From an uncultured Zoogloea sp. (lineage in GTDB: Bacteria > Pseudomonadota > Gammaproteobacteria > Burkholderiales > Rhodocyclaceae), in the NCBI GenBank assembly GCA_937967645.1, contig CALBTT010000103.1, forward strand, positions 1 to 27,679: 27,679 bases of DNA. The letters are read 5' to 3'. Positions 1 through 8,052 of this stretch are shown in pieces (within the stretch, counting starts at the first letter, position 1; each line of letters begins with the position of its first letter). The notes below the pieces were generated by a model. The model saw nothing but the letters and a program-made list of their open reading frames with translations. It searched no databases and had not been told where the DNA came from. Made by a program: the position numbers and the translations under genes.

Positions 1-71
1 TGCTGACCGACAGCCCGGCGATCCGCGACGTGATCCTGTTCCCGCAGATGCGCCCGGAAGCCACCGACTGA
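1..71 (+). CDS. lysS: Lysine--tRNA ligase, C-terminal end (partial)
   Basis: Only the last 22 codons and the TGA stop are in the window; the gene enters from the left edge. The translated tail contains IRDVILFPQMRPE, which matches the conserved class II active-site end of bacterial lysyl-tRNA synthetases (E. coli LysS ends in a very similar IRDVILFPAMRP). The enzyme charges tRNA-Lys with lysine in the cytoplasm. The assignment rests on this short but distinctive motif; class IIb relatives (AspRS, AsnRS) end differently. The coding frame is set by the stop at 69-71. Confidence 0.85.
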   Translation, partial: LTDSPAIRDVILFPQMRPEATD

Positions 72-75
72 GCCT

Positions 76-103
76 GCGGGGGCCGCCTGCCGGTGGCCCC
101 CGC
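76..103 (+). terminator. Hairpin after lysS, probable terminator
   Basis: A perfect 9-bp GC stem (76-84 pairs with 95-103) with a 10-base loop begins 5 bases after the lysS stop. No run of T follows, so it is not a canonical intrinsic terminator. It may instead stop or pause polymerase with help from Rho, or protect the 3' end of the message. It separates lysS from the following H-NS-like gene. Confidence 0.5.
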
Positions 104-145
104 CCTGCATCACCGTCCCTGCCCGAGCCGACCCCGACGCATTTC

Positions 146-766
146 ATGACAGACCTGAAGTCTTACGAACTCCCTGAACTGGAAGCACTCGCCGAACAGA
201 TCAAGGCCGAGATCGCCAAACGGGAGCAGGAAGAAGCCGACCAGGCCCGTGCCGCCGCCGAAGCGGCCCTGGAAGCCGAACGCCGCGCCCTTGCGGCGGC
301 CGAGGCTGCCAGGCAGGCCGCCGAAGCAGAAGCTGCGCGCAAGGCAGCCGAGCTTGCCGCCCGCGTCGAGGCCCGGGCTCAGGCCAAAATTGAAGCCAAG
401 GCCCAGGCTGCGGCACAGAAGGAAGCCGCAGCCCGCGAGCAGGCCGGGAAGAAGGCCGCCGACAAGAACGCCCAGAAGCAGGCTGCCACTCAGGGAGCCT
501 CCGCCCAGTCCCCCATCCAGGCGCCCACTCAGGCCACCAGCGAGGCGGCCCCGCCTCCCGCTGCGGCCCCTGGAGCGGCGCCCTCCACCCCCGGCCATAT
601 CCGCTACATGCACCCGTCCAACCGGGCCCTCACCTGGGACGGCCAGGGCGCCATGCCCGACTGGATCCACGCCTGGCTGACCACCGGCGGCACCCTGTAC
701 GCCCTCGAGATCGCCGCCGAGAAGCTCGCCCCCAGGCCGATTCCCGGCAGCTTCCGGACGGACTGA
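146..766 (+). CDS. H-NS-family nucleoid protein with long Ala-rich coiled coil
   Basis: 206 residues. The N-terminus (SYELPELEALAEQIKAEIAK, about 6-25) resembles the oligomerisation helix of betaproteobacterial H-NS proteins. Residues 30-125 are a very Ala/Glu/Lys/Gln/Arg-rich helical stretch, probably a long coiled coil, and 125-150 is a Pro/Ala-rich linker. Residues about 150-195 match the H-NS C-terminal DNA-binding domain (YMHPSNRALTWDGQGAMPDW). Typical H-NS proteins are about 90-135 residues, so this one is much expanded. The core loop that normally reads Q/R-G-R and inserts its Arg into the AT-rich minor groove reads Q-G-A here, so normal DNA binding is doubtful. The ATG at 146 has no strong Shine-Dalgarno, but the family helix starts directly after it. 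Likely role: chromosome structuring or silencing, or modulation of another H-NS protein. Family assignment is fairly secure; function is inferred. Confidence 0.8.
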   Translation: MTDLKSYELPELEALAEQIKAEIAKREQEEADQARAAAEAALEAERRALAAAEAARQAAEAEAARKAAELAARVEARAQAKIEAKAQAAAQKEAAAREQAGKKAADKNAQKQAATQGASAQSPIQAPTQATSEAAPPPAAAPGAAPSTPGHIRYMHPSNRALTWDGQGAMPDWIHAWLTTGGTLYALEIAAEKLAPRPIPGSFRTD

Positions 767-780
767 CCCGCCTCTGCGGG
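767..780 (+). terminator. Small hairpin directly after the H-NS-like gene
   Basis: CCCGC (767-771) pairs with GCGGG (776-780) around a four-base loop, immediately after the TGA stop. The region to 887 lies between two convergent genes and contains a short repeated CCCTGCACC motif but no gene. There is no T-run, so termination is only a suggestion. Confidence 0.3.
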
Positions 781-887
781 GAGCCTGAACGCGCCCCCGC
801 GTGAGGCCATCGAGTCCTTGACCAGGCCCCTGCACCAAGCCCTGCACCGGGCCCTCGATCCGGCACAGCTCCCGGGCCGCTTCCCGC

Positions 888-2294
888 TCAGGCCTCGACC
901 GGAACTGCCGAGCCCAGCGGCACCACCCTCCCCCTGGCCAGGGCCTTGGAGAGGATCTTCCAGATATCCAGATCGAATACCGGGCGACCGGAGGCCAGCA
1001 GCGCATACGCCTCCTCCTCGTCCCGCGCCGTACCCAGCCAGCACCAGTTGTCCACCAGGTGCAGCACCTTGCCCTCCCGCAGGCCAACCGGCCCGGCATA
1101 GGGCCAGCGCTCGACGCGCAGCTTGTGCAGCGCCATCATCAGACGGGCACCATGCACGGGGCGGGCTTCCTGGCCGATGCAGGCGCCCTTGCAGCGCTTC
1201 AGCTGGTAGCCGAAGCAGGGCTGGCCGCTCCGCACCTTCTCGAGGCCCAGGCAGGCCTGGCACAGGCTGTGCTCCTCGGCCAGGGTGCGCAGGGCCTTGG
1301 TGGCCGCCGTCTTGCTGGTGAAGAAGCCGAACAGGTTGTCCTGACGGCCCGGATCGAGATCGGCGCCCCGTACCAGCTCGGGCCGCCAGCCGCCCTGCCC
1401 GTCCTCCACCAGCTGCCAGGCGCACAGATCACTGGCCCGGCGCAACCGCCGGTTGTGGATGGGCTGCCGCTCCTTGACCAGGCGGGCTTCCAGCAGCAAG
1501 GCTCCCACCTCCCCTTCGGTCTCGATCCACTCGATGCGGCGGAGCTGCTGGGACAAGTTCATCTCCTTGCCGCTGCGGTGATCGGCGCTGAAGTGCGACA
1601 ACACCCGACTGCGGATGTCCTTGCTCTTGCCGACGTAGAGCGGCAGATCATTCTCCCCGAAGAACAGGTACACCCCGGGCCGCTCCGGCATCTCGTCCAG
1701 CACCGCCGGATCCACATGGGGCGGCAGGCTGGGCAGGGCCGCGATACGGGCCACCGCGGCGTCGATCACCGCCTGCTCGAAGCAGCCGTGGATGTGCTGC
1801 CAGAACTGCCAGACCAGCTGGGCATCGGCCAGCGCCCGGTGACGGTCGCCCACCACCAGCGCGTGGCGCTCGATCAGGGCATCCAGCCCATGCCGCTTGT
1901 GCTCCGGGTAGAGCGCCCGGGACAGCTTGACGGTACACATCACCGGCAGGCGCAGGGGCATCCCGACGCGCTCGAAGGCATTGCGCAGGAAGCCATAGTC
2001 GAAGCGCGCGTTGTGGGCGATGAACAGGCGCCCGTCGAGCCGGTTGTAGATCTCCTCGGCCAGCTCGGCGAAACGCGGCGCGTCGGCCACCATCTCGTCG
2101 GTGATGCCGGTCAGGCGCTGGATGAACTCGGGAATGCGGCCCTCCGGCCGCACCAGATGCGACCACTCCCGCACCCCGTCCTCATCCACCTCGACGATGC
2201 CGACCTCGGTGATGCCATCGATGGTGGGCATGCCACCGTTGGTCTCGATATCGACGAAGGCGAGACCCCGCCAACGTCCGTTGCTCAGCTTCAA
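888..2294 (-). CDS. DEDDh 3'-5' exonuclease fused to GIY-YIG (UvrC/Cho-like) nuclease
   Basis: 468 residues in two nuclease modules. Residues about 10-175 are a DnaQ/epsilon-type exonuclease with catalytic residues visible: D15 and E17 in FVDIETNG, D99 in AHNARFD, and H152/D157 in HRALADA. Residues about 203-285 are a GIY-YIG domain of the UvrC/Cho type: GVY at 207-209, YVG at 220-222, Arg in DIRSR, and the metal-binding Glu in LLEARLVKE. The C-terminal ~180 residues include a Cys-rich stretch (CQACLGLEK, CFGYQLKRCKGACIG) as in Cho-like proteins. The start is TTG at 2294, which overlaps the recD stop (TTGA) and follows an AAGGA 8 bases upstream; the exonuclease fold starts right after it. Expected role: incision and trimming of damaged DNA in repair. 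The fusion is known in Proteobacteria, usually annotated as an exonuclease or DNA polymerase III epsilon-like protein; its substrate is not established. Coupling to recCBD suggests a shared repair role. Confidence 0.88.
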   Translation of the reverse strand: MKLSNGRWRGLAFVDIETNGGMPTIDGITEVGIVEVDEDGVREWSHLVRPEGRIPEFIQRLTGITDEMVADAPRFAELAEEIYNRLDGRLFIAHNARFDYGFLRNAFERVGMPLRLPVMCTVKLSRALYPEHKRHGLDALIERHALVVGDRHRALADAQLVWQFWQHIHGCFEQAVIDAAVARIAALPSLPPHVDPAVLDEMPERPGVYLFFGENDLPLYVGKSKDIRSRVLSHFSADHRSGKEMNLSQQLRRIEWIETEGEVGALLLEARLVKERQPIHNRRLRRASDLCAWQLVEDGQGGWRPELVRGADLDPGRQDNLFGFFTSKTAATKALRTLAEEHSLCQACLGLEKVRSGQPCFGYQLKRCKGACIGQEARPVHGARLMMALHKLRVERWPYAGPVGLREGKVLHLVDNWCWLGTARDEEEAYALLASGRPVFDLDIWKILSKALARGRVVPLGSAVPVEA

Positions 2295-4360
2295 GAGTGC
2301 CGTCCTTGTGTGTGTTCGCCGGTCGGGCTGTCGAGGCGCGCCATCAGCCCCGAAACGCGCAGCACCTGGCGGCCGATGGCCCGCTCCAGAACGCCTGAAG
2401 CAGCCTGATCCACCAGGGTGAAACCGCTCCGCGCCCGGGTGATGCCGGTGTAGACCAGCTCGCGGGTGAGGATAGGGCTGAGCGTATCCGGCAGCACCAG
2501 GGCCGCATGGACGAACTCGGAGCCCTGGGATTTATGCACCGTCAACGCATACACCGTCTCCACCGCCTGCAGGCGGCTGGGCAGGATCCAGCGGATACCG
2601 TCCTGCCCGTCACCGGCCGGGAAGGCCACCCGCAACACCTCACCACCCCGCGGCCCGGGCAGGGCCAGGGTGATGCCGATGTCGCCGTTCATCAGGCCCA
2701 GTCCGTAGTCGTTGCGCGTCACAAGCACCGGGCGGCCAGAATACCAGCCCTCCGCAGCGCGAATCAGCCCAGCCTCACGCAGCCAGCCGGCAATCCGCGG
2801 GTTGAGCCCCTCGATGCCCCACGGGCCGCGCCGCAGGGCGCACAGCAGCTGGAAGCTGCCGTGCGCCTTGAGGACCCGCCGGGCCCAATCGTCGAAGGCG
2901 GCCGGACCGGCCTCATCGGTCGGCCGGGTGGTCTGCAGGGTTTCCAGATAGGTCCGGTAGCCGGCCCGCCCGTGCGCCGCATCGCCCTCCACCACCAGGC
3001 GCCGGAATGCCGTCTCGGCCTCGCCCGGCGACAGCCGCGCCAGGTCGGACAGGCGCTGCTCGAACAGCGACACCGCCTTCTCCGCCGCCCCGGCATTGAC
3101 CGCGGCCGCCAGTTGTCCGATGCCACTGTCAGCCCCGAAGCGGTGGCTGTGGCGCAGCATGGCCACCGCTTGGTCGAGGGGCCGGCCAGCCGGGTCGATC
3201 AAGGCCTCCGGCACCCGCGCACCGCTCACGGCGGCCAGCCAGTCCGTGGTAGCCGGAGTGTAATGCGCTTCGCGGGCCCGCCGGCACAGCTCGCCCAGTA
3301 CCGCGCCGGCCTCCACCGAGGCCAGCTGGTCCTTGTCGCCGAGCAGCACCAACCTGGCTCCGGCCGGCAGGGCATCGAGCAGGGCGGCCATCATCTCCAG
3401 GTCCACCATCGAGGCCTCATCCACCACCAGCACATCCACCCCCAGCGGGTTGCCGGCATGGTGCCGGAAGTGACGGCTGTCGGGCCGGCTGCCGAGCAGG
3501 CGGTGAAGGGTCGTGACCTCGGTCGGGATGGCCTTGCGCACCGTCTCGCCGTCAGCCAGCGCCTTCAGGTCGAGTCCGGCCACCGCCCCGGCGATGGACT
3601 CGTTGAGGCGGGCCGCAGCCTTGCCGGTGGGCGCCGCCAGGCGGATGCGCAGCGCGCTGCCCCCCTCCTCGCCGAGGGCGAGGGCCTGCAGCACGGCCAG
3701 CAGGCGCACCACCGTGGTCGTCTTGCCGGTCCCCGGCCCGCCGGGGACGATGGCGAAGGCGCTGCGCGCCGCCAGGGCGCAGGCCAGCTTCTGCCAGTCC
3801 GGCCCGGCCACCCCAGGCTGCGGGGGAAAGAGTGCGTCGAGGGCCGCAGCGAGCCTCTCCGTGGGCATCCCGGCCGGGTCGCCGCCGGCGGCGCGGAGGC
3901 GCAGGCCGATACCCGCCGCCACAGCCCCCTCGTACTGCCAGTAGCGGCGCAGGTACACCCGCTGCCCGATGCACAGCAGGGGCGTGTCGCCCTCCCCGTG
4001 CCCGACCAGGCCGGGCAGCGCCAGGGCGGCCGTCCAGGCCTCCAGGCCGAGCCCTTCCAGGAGGTCGGCCGGCAGGATCGGGCGCTCCGCCCCCACCTCG
4101 CTGGCCTCGCCCTCCGGCGGCAGGGACAGGGCAAAGCCCGGGTCACCCAGGGTGTCGGTCAGGTCCAGGCAGGCATGCCCGCGCCCCAGCTGATGGCTGG
4201 CCAGCGCAGCCGCCAGCAGCAGCAGGGGCGGCGCCTCCGCGGCCTCCTGAGCCAGGAAGCGGGCAAAGGCGGCATCCAGGCTGCGCAGCCAGCCGCGGGC
4301 GGCCCAGGCATCGAGCAGGGCCAGCAGGCTGGCCCGGTCTTTCAGGGCGGGATGGATCAT
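2291..4360 (-). CDS. recD: Exodeoxyribonuclease V subunit alpha (RecD helicase)
   Basis: 689 residues, somewhat longer than E. coli RecD (608). It is the fast 5'-3' superfamily 1B helicase subunit of RecBCD, which unwinds double-strand break ends before recombination. Walker A is GGPGTGKT at 207-214, Walker B/DEAD-like is VLVVDEASMVD, motif III is LLGDKDQLASVEAG, and the C-terminal motifs VHKSQGSEF and YTGITRAR are present. The ~200-residue N-terminal domain that contacts RecC is also there. The ATG at 4360 overlaps the recB stop as ATGA, and the stop at 2291-2293 overlaps the TTG of the next gene; both point to translational coupling. All the key helicase residues I can recognise are intact. 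Confidence 0.97.
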   Translation of the reverse strand: MIHPALKDRASLLALLDAWAARGWLRSLDAAFARFLAQEAAEAPPLLLLAAALASHQLGRGHACLDLTDTLGDPGFALSLPPEGEASEVGAERPILPADLLEGLGLEAWTAALALPGLVGHGEGDTPLLCIGQRVYLRRYWQYEGAVAAGIGLRLRAAGGDPAGMPTERLAAALDALFPPQPGVAGPDWQKLACALAARSAFAIVPGGPGTGKTTTVVRLLAVLQALALGEEGGSALRIRLAAPTGKAAARLNESIAGAVAGLDLKALADGETVRKAIPTEVTTLHRLLGSRPDSRHFRHHAGNPLGVDVLVVDEASMVDLEMMAALLDALPAGARLVLLGDKDQLASVEAGAVLGELCRRAREAHYTPATTDWLAAVSGARVPEALIDPAGRPLDQAVAMLRHSHRFGADSGIGQLAAAVNAGAAEKAVSLFEQRLSDLARLSPGEAETAFRRLVVEGDAAHGRAGYRTYLETLQTTRPTDEAGPAAFDDWARRVLKAHGSFQLLCALRRGPWGIEGLNPRIAGWLREAGLIRAAEGWYSGRPVLVTRNDYGLGLMNGDIGITLALPGPRGGEVLRVAFPAGDGQDGIRWILPSRLQAVETVYALTVHKSQGSEFVHAALVLPDTLSPILTRELVYTGITRARSGFTLVDQAASGVLERAIGRQVLRVSGLMARLDSPTGEHTQGRHS

Positions 4361-7300
4361 GGCGTCTCCGGAGCAAGGGCGCGGGAAAACAATCGGTCGA
4401 GGGCCTCGATCAGCGCCCGTGGCGGCTTCTCCCGGTGTACGCCGCGGCTGGGCGCCCCGGCCCCGCGCAGGAAGACATACACGGCACCGCCCACGTGCTG
4501 GTCGTAGTCGTAGTCGGGCAGACGCAGGCGCAGCAGGCGATGGAGGGCCAGCAGGTAGAGCACGTACTGCAGCTCGTAGCGGTGGCCCAGCACCGCCTCG
4601 GTCATTGCCGCCGGGGAATAGGCGGCATCATCCGGCCCCAGCCAGTTGGATTTGTAGTCGATCACGTAGTAGCGCCCGGCGTGCTCGGCAACCAGGTCGA
4701 TAAAGCCCTTGAGCATGCCGTTGAGCTGCCCCCGCTGCAGGGCCGGGCGGGCGGCAGCGCCCAGGGTGTGGCGGCGCACCAGGGCGTCCATGGCACCGAG
4801 GTCGGCCTCGTGCACGGCGATCCAGAACTCCATCTCGACCACCCAGTTGTCGAGCCCGGCCAGGCTGAAGCCTTCGCCGGCATCCGCCCCCAGGGGCAGG
4901 CTCAGCAGGCTCTGGATCCAGGTGCACAGGGGCTCGATCCAGGTCTCCCAGCCGCGCAGGGCACAGCGCCGGGCCACTGCGTCGCGCAGCAGCCCGGGGC
5001 TCCCGGCGACCCGCGCGAAACCCTGGGCGCCGGCCCACTCGAGCAGCTCGTGCAGGAAGGTGCCCACCGCCGCCCCACGCGGAAAGGCATGCGCCGTGCC
5101 GGCTGCAGGCTGTCGCACGGGCGCAGCCGGAATGGCCGCGGCAGCCACCGCATCCGGGACATCCGCTGCGGACTCGCGGAAGACATCCTCGGCGGGGGTG
5201 TCGGCGCCCTCCCCTTCCACGGTGTGCAGGGCCGAATAGCTGGCGATCCACCAGTTCTCGCGGACGCTGCGGCGGGGCTGGCGCGCAGCCCCCTCGATGC
5301 GGGCGCCGGCGGTGGGCGCGTAGACCTCGGTCGTGGCCTCGGGCGCGTCGATCACGCGGATCGCCGGACTCCCTGCGGCCAGCGTCTCGAGGCCTTGCGG
5401 CAGCCTGCCGCCGAGCAGGTAGCCCAGGGCGCTGCGCCCGATGCGGTCGAGGGGCGCGGTACCGATCCAGGTCGCGTGGCGTGCACGGGTCAGCGCCACA
5501 TAGAGCTTGCGCAGATCCTCGCCAAGGCGCTCCCGGTCGACCCGCTCGATCAGCTGGCCGTCGTCGTCGGCCAGGGCCAGCTGCAACCGGCCGTCTGCGT
5601 CGTGCCACTTGAGCGGCAGATCGCCGGGCGAGGTGGCACGGAAGGCGCAGGCGAAGGGCAGGAAGACCAGCGGATACTCCAGGCCCTTGGATTTGTGCAC
5701 GGTGACCACCTGGACCAGGTCGGCATCGCTCTCCAGGCGCAGCTGGCGGGCCTCGCCACCGCTGTCCTCGTCGCACTGCTCGGCCAGGTGGCGAATCAGG
5801 GCATGCTCGCCGTCCAGCAGGGTGCTGGCCTGCTGGAGCAGCTCGGCCAGGTGCAGCAGATCGGTCAGGCTGCGTTCGCCGGCACCACCTGCCGCCAGCA
5901 GCCGGGCAGGCACCCGGAAGTCGTTGAGCAGGCGGCGCAGCATGGGCAGCACGCCCTGGCGTTGCCAGCACGCCTGGTAGCGCCGGAACTGCAGCACGCG
6001 CTCCTCCCAGGCGGCCTCATCGCGGTTGAGTTGGTCGAGGGTCGCCCAGTCGAGGCCGAGCAGGCCGCTGGCCAGGGCCGCGCGCAGGCAGCGGCCATCG
6101 TCCGGCTCGGCGCAGGCGGCCAGCCAGCGGCGCATCTCGGTCGCCTCCGGGCGCTTGAACACCGACTCCCGCTCGGACAGGTAGACGCTGCGCACACCCC
6201 GCGCGCCGAGAGCCCCGCGGATGGCATCGGCTTCATTACGGTTGTTGACCAGCACCGCCATGTCGGCAGGGCGCAGCGGCACGAAACCGTCCACCTTGGC
6301 AAAGCCCGCCTGGCCACGCTGGCCCAGCTGCAGCAGGCGCACCATCTCGCTGGCGCAGACTTCCGCCATGGTCTGCAGGTAAGTCCCTTTGGTGACCGTC
6401 TCCGCGCCTTCAGGCGGCGGCAGGTGCCACACGCTGAGGGCCGGCGCAGCCTGGCCAGCCACCTGCCAGGCGTCCCTGCGGCCCGCGGCAGCGGCGGGCA
6501 GGAAGGGCACCGGATTGTCGTCGGCGCTGCGGAACAGGAAGGCCCCGGCCCCCTCCTCCCGCCCCTCCGCCAGCGCGAAGCAGCGGTTGGTGGCGTCGAC
6601 CATCGCCTGGCTCGAACGGAAGTTGCGCCCCAGGGTGTACAGCCGCCCGGCGGTGGCCCGGCGGGCGGCCAGATAGGTGTAGATGTCGGCGCCGCGGAAG
6701 GCATAGATCGCCTGCTTGGGGTCGCCGATCAGCACCACGGCGGTCTCCGCGTCATTGTCGGCCACCCGGTAGACGGTGTCGAAGATGCGGTACTGGATGG
6801 CGTCGGTATCCTGGAACTCGTCGATCAGGGCCACCGGGAACTGCCGCCGGATGACCGCCGCGAGGCGCGCGCCATTGGGCCCGGTCAGGGCGGCATCGAG
6901 GCGCGTCAACAGATCGTCGAAGCCCATCTGCGCCCGCCGCGCCTGTTCCTCGGCAAAGCGTGCGGCAACCCAGCCGGCGCCGTGGATGAGCACGGCCTGG
7001 CGGGCATCCGGCAGGGCCTTCAGCTCGGCCGGCAGCGCGGCGATGGCGGCCAGGGCAGGATGATCGGGCACCTGGGCGGGGTCGTTCCAGGCGTCGGCCA
7101 TCCCTTCCGGGCTCAACCGCGACCAGGCGGAATCGCTGAGCGCCGGCCACACCAGGGCGGGGTCGTCACGCCACGCCTCGAGGGCGCCGAACCAGCGGTC
7201 GCAGTAGTCCTTGCGCAGCTTGGTGCCCTTGCAGGCCTTGCGCGCCCGGGCGTCGTCGATGAGGTCGCGAAGCTCGTCCAGCCAGGTGGCCCAGGGCGCT

Positions 7301-8052
7301 TTCAGGACGGTCAGGCGGGCCACCTTCTCGCGCTCGGCCACCGCCAGGGCCTCGGCCGGCGGAGGCGCGGAACCCAGCTGGTCGAGGTGACCGAGCAGCC
7401 GCCCAAGCCCAGCCTCCAGGGCCGCCGGTGAGGCCCACCAGTCCGCCACCTGGCGGGCCTGCCCGGGCGTCAGCGGATACATGTGGCTGCGCCAGTAGTC
7501 CCGCACCACCTCGGCGAGCAGCTCGCTGTTGTCGGTCTCGAGCTGCTGGGTAAACAGGCTGTCGCTGTCGAAGGCGTGCTCGCGCAGCATGCGGTTGCAC
7601 CAGCCGTGGATGGTGGACACGGCGGCCTCGTCCATCCATTCGGCCGCCAGCTGCAGCTTGCGGGCGCACATCGGCCAGGCTTCGGGGGGGTAGCTGTCGC
7701 GCAGGTCGTGGAGCAGATCCTCCCCTGCCGGGCGCGCTGCCACCTCGGCCGGGTCGGCCAGGAAGCAGCCGGCGGCTTCGGCCAGGCGGGCCCGGATGCG
7801 GTCGCGCAGCTCCTTGGTGGCGGCATCGGTGAAGGTCACCACCAGGATGTCGGGCGGGTTGAGGGGCCGCAGGAAGGCGGCCTCGTCACCCTCGTCACGG
7901 GGGCCGAGGACCAACCGCAGGTAGAGGGCGGCGATGGTGAAGGTCTTGCCGGTGCCGGCGCTGGCTTCGATCAGCCGGCTGCCGCGCAGGGGGAAGCGCA
8001 GGGGATCGAGGGTTTCGGGGGCGTCAGGCATCGCGTCGGGAAGCATGGACAT
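4357..8052 (-). CDS. recB: Exodeoxyribonuclease V subunit beta (RecB helicase-nuclease)
   Basis: 1231 residues, close to E. coli RecB (1180). It is the 3'-5' UvrD-type helicase and the only nuclease of RecBCD, and loads RecA after Chi recognition in well-studied relatives. Walker A is EASAGTGKTF (residues 30-37 for the P-loop core), motif II is LIDEFQDTD (about 410), motif V is VTVHKSKGLEYP (about 783) and motif VI is YVALTRARHA (about 850). The nuclease domain carries VIDYKSNW (about 1130), the D-x-K signature. Start: I chose ATG at 8052, which overlaps the recC stop as TGATG. A GTG at 8055, one codon upstream, is equally possible; AGGAGG lies 7 bases before the GTG and 10 before the ATG. 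Confidence 0.97.
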   Translation of the reverse strand: MSMLPDAMPDAPETLDPLRFPLRGSRLIEASAGTGKTFTIAALYLRLVLGPRDEGDEAAFLRPLNPPDILVVTFTDAATKELRDRIRARLAEAAGCFLADPAEVAARPAGEDLLHDLRDSYPPEAWPMCARKLQLAAEWMDEAAVSTIHGWCNRMLREHAFDSDSLFTQQLETDNSELLAEVVRDYWRSHMYPLTPGQARQVADWWASPAALEAGLGRLLGHLDQLGSAPPPAEALAVAEREKVARLTVLKAPWATWLDELRDLIDDARARKACKGTKLRKDYCDRWFGALEAWRDDPALVWPALSDSAWSRLSPEGMADAWNDPAQVPDHPALAAIAALPAELKALPDARQAVLIHGAGWVAARFAEEQARRAQMGFDDLLTRLDAALTGPNGARLAAVIRRQFPVALIDEFQDTDAIQYRIFDTVYRVADNDAETAVVLIGDPKQAIYAFRGADIYTYLAARRATAGRLYTLGRNFRSSQAMVDATNRCFALAEGREEGAGAFLFRSADDNPVPFLPAAAAGRRDAWQVAGQAAPALSVWHLPPPEGAETVTKGTYLQTMAEVCASEMVRLLQLGQRGQAGFAKVDGFVPLRPADMAVLVNNRNEADAIRGALGARGVRSVYLSERESVFKRPEATEMRRWLAACAEPDDGRCLRAALASGLLGLDWATLDQLNRDEAAWEERVLQFRRYQACWQRQGVLPMLRRLLNDFRVPARLLAAGGAGERSLTDLLHLAELLQQASTLLDGEHALIRHLAEQCDEDSGGEARQLRLESDADLVQVVTVHKSKGLEYPLVFLPFACAFRATSPGDLPLKWHDADGRLQLALADDDGQLIERVDRERLGEDLRKLYVALTRARHATWIGTAPLDRIGRSALGYLLGGRLPQGLETLAAGSPAIRVIDAPEATTEVYAPTAGARIEGAARQPRRSVRENWWIASYSALHTVEGEGADTPAEDVFRESAADVPDAVAAAAIPAAPVRQPAAGTAHAFPRGAAVGTFLHELLEWAGAQGFARVAGSPGLLRDAVARRCALRGWETWIEPLCTWIQSLLSLPLGADAGEGFSLAGLDNWVVEMEFWIAVHEADLGAMDALVRRHTLGAAARPALQRGQLNGMLKGFIDLVAEHAGRYYVIDYKSNWLGPDDAAYSPAAMTEAVLGHRYELQYVLYLLALHRLLRLRLPDYDYDQHVGGAVYVFLRGAGAPSRGVHREKPPRALIEALDRLFSRALAPETP

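Noticed and set aside
250..520. Repetitive Ala/Glu/Lys codons in the H-NS-like gene as a tandem DNA repeat
   Set aside because: The nucleotide units are not regular in length or sequence. The pattern is explained by an Ala-rich helical protein segment.
3832..7431. A 1199-codon open frame on the plus strand opposite recB, with similar long frames opposite recD, recC and the GAF-ATPase gene (for example 2507-4507, 8451-11021, 11521-14100)
   Set aside because: They are antisense to genes with complete family motifs, their translations are Arg/Gly/Gln/Pro-rich and without recognisable domains, and open antisense frames are expected in such GC-rich coding sequence.
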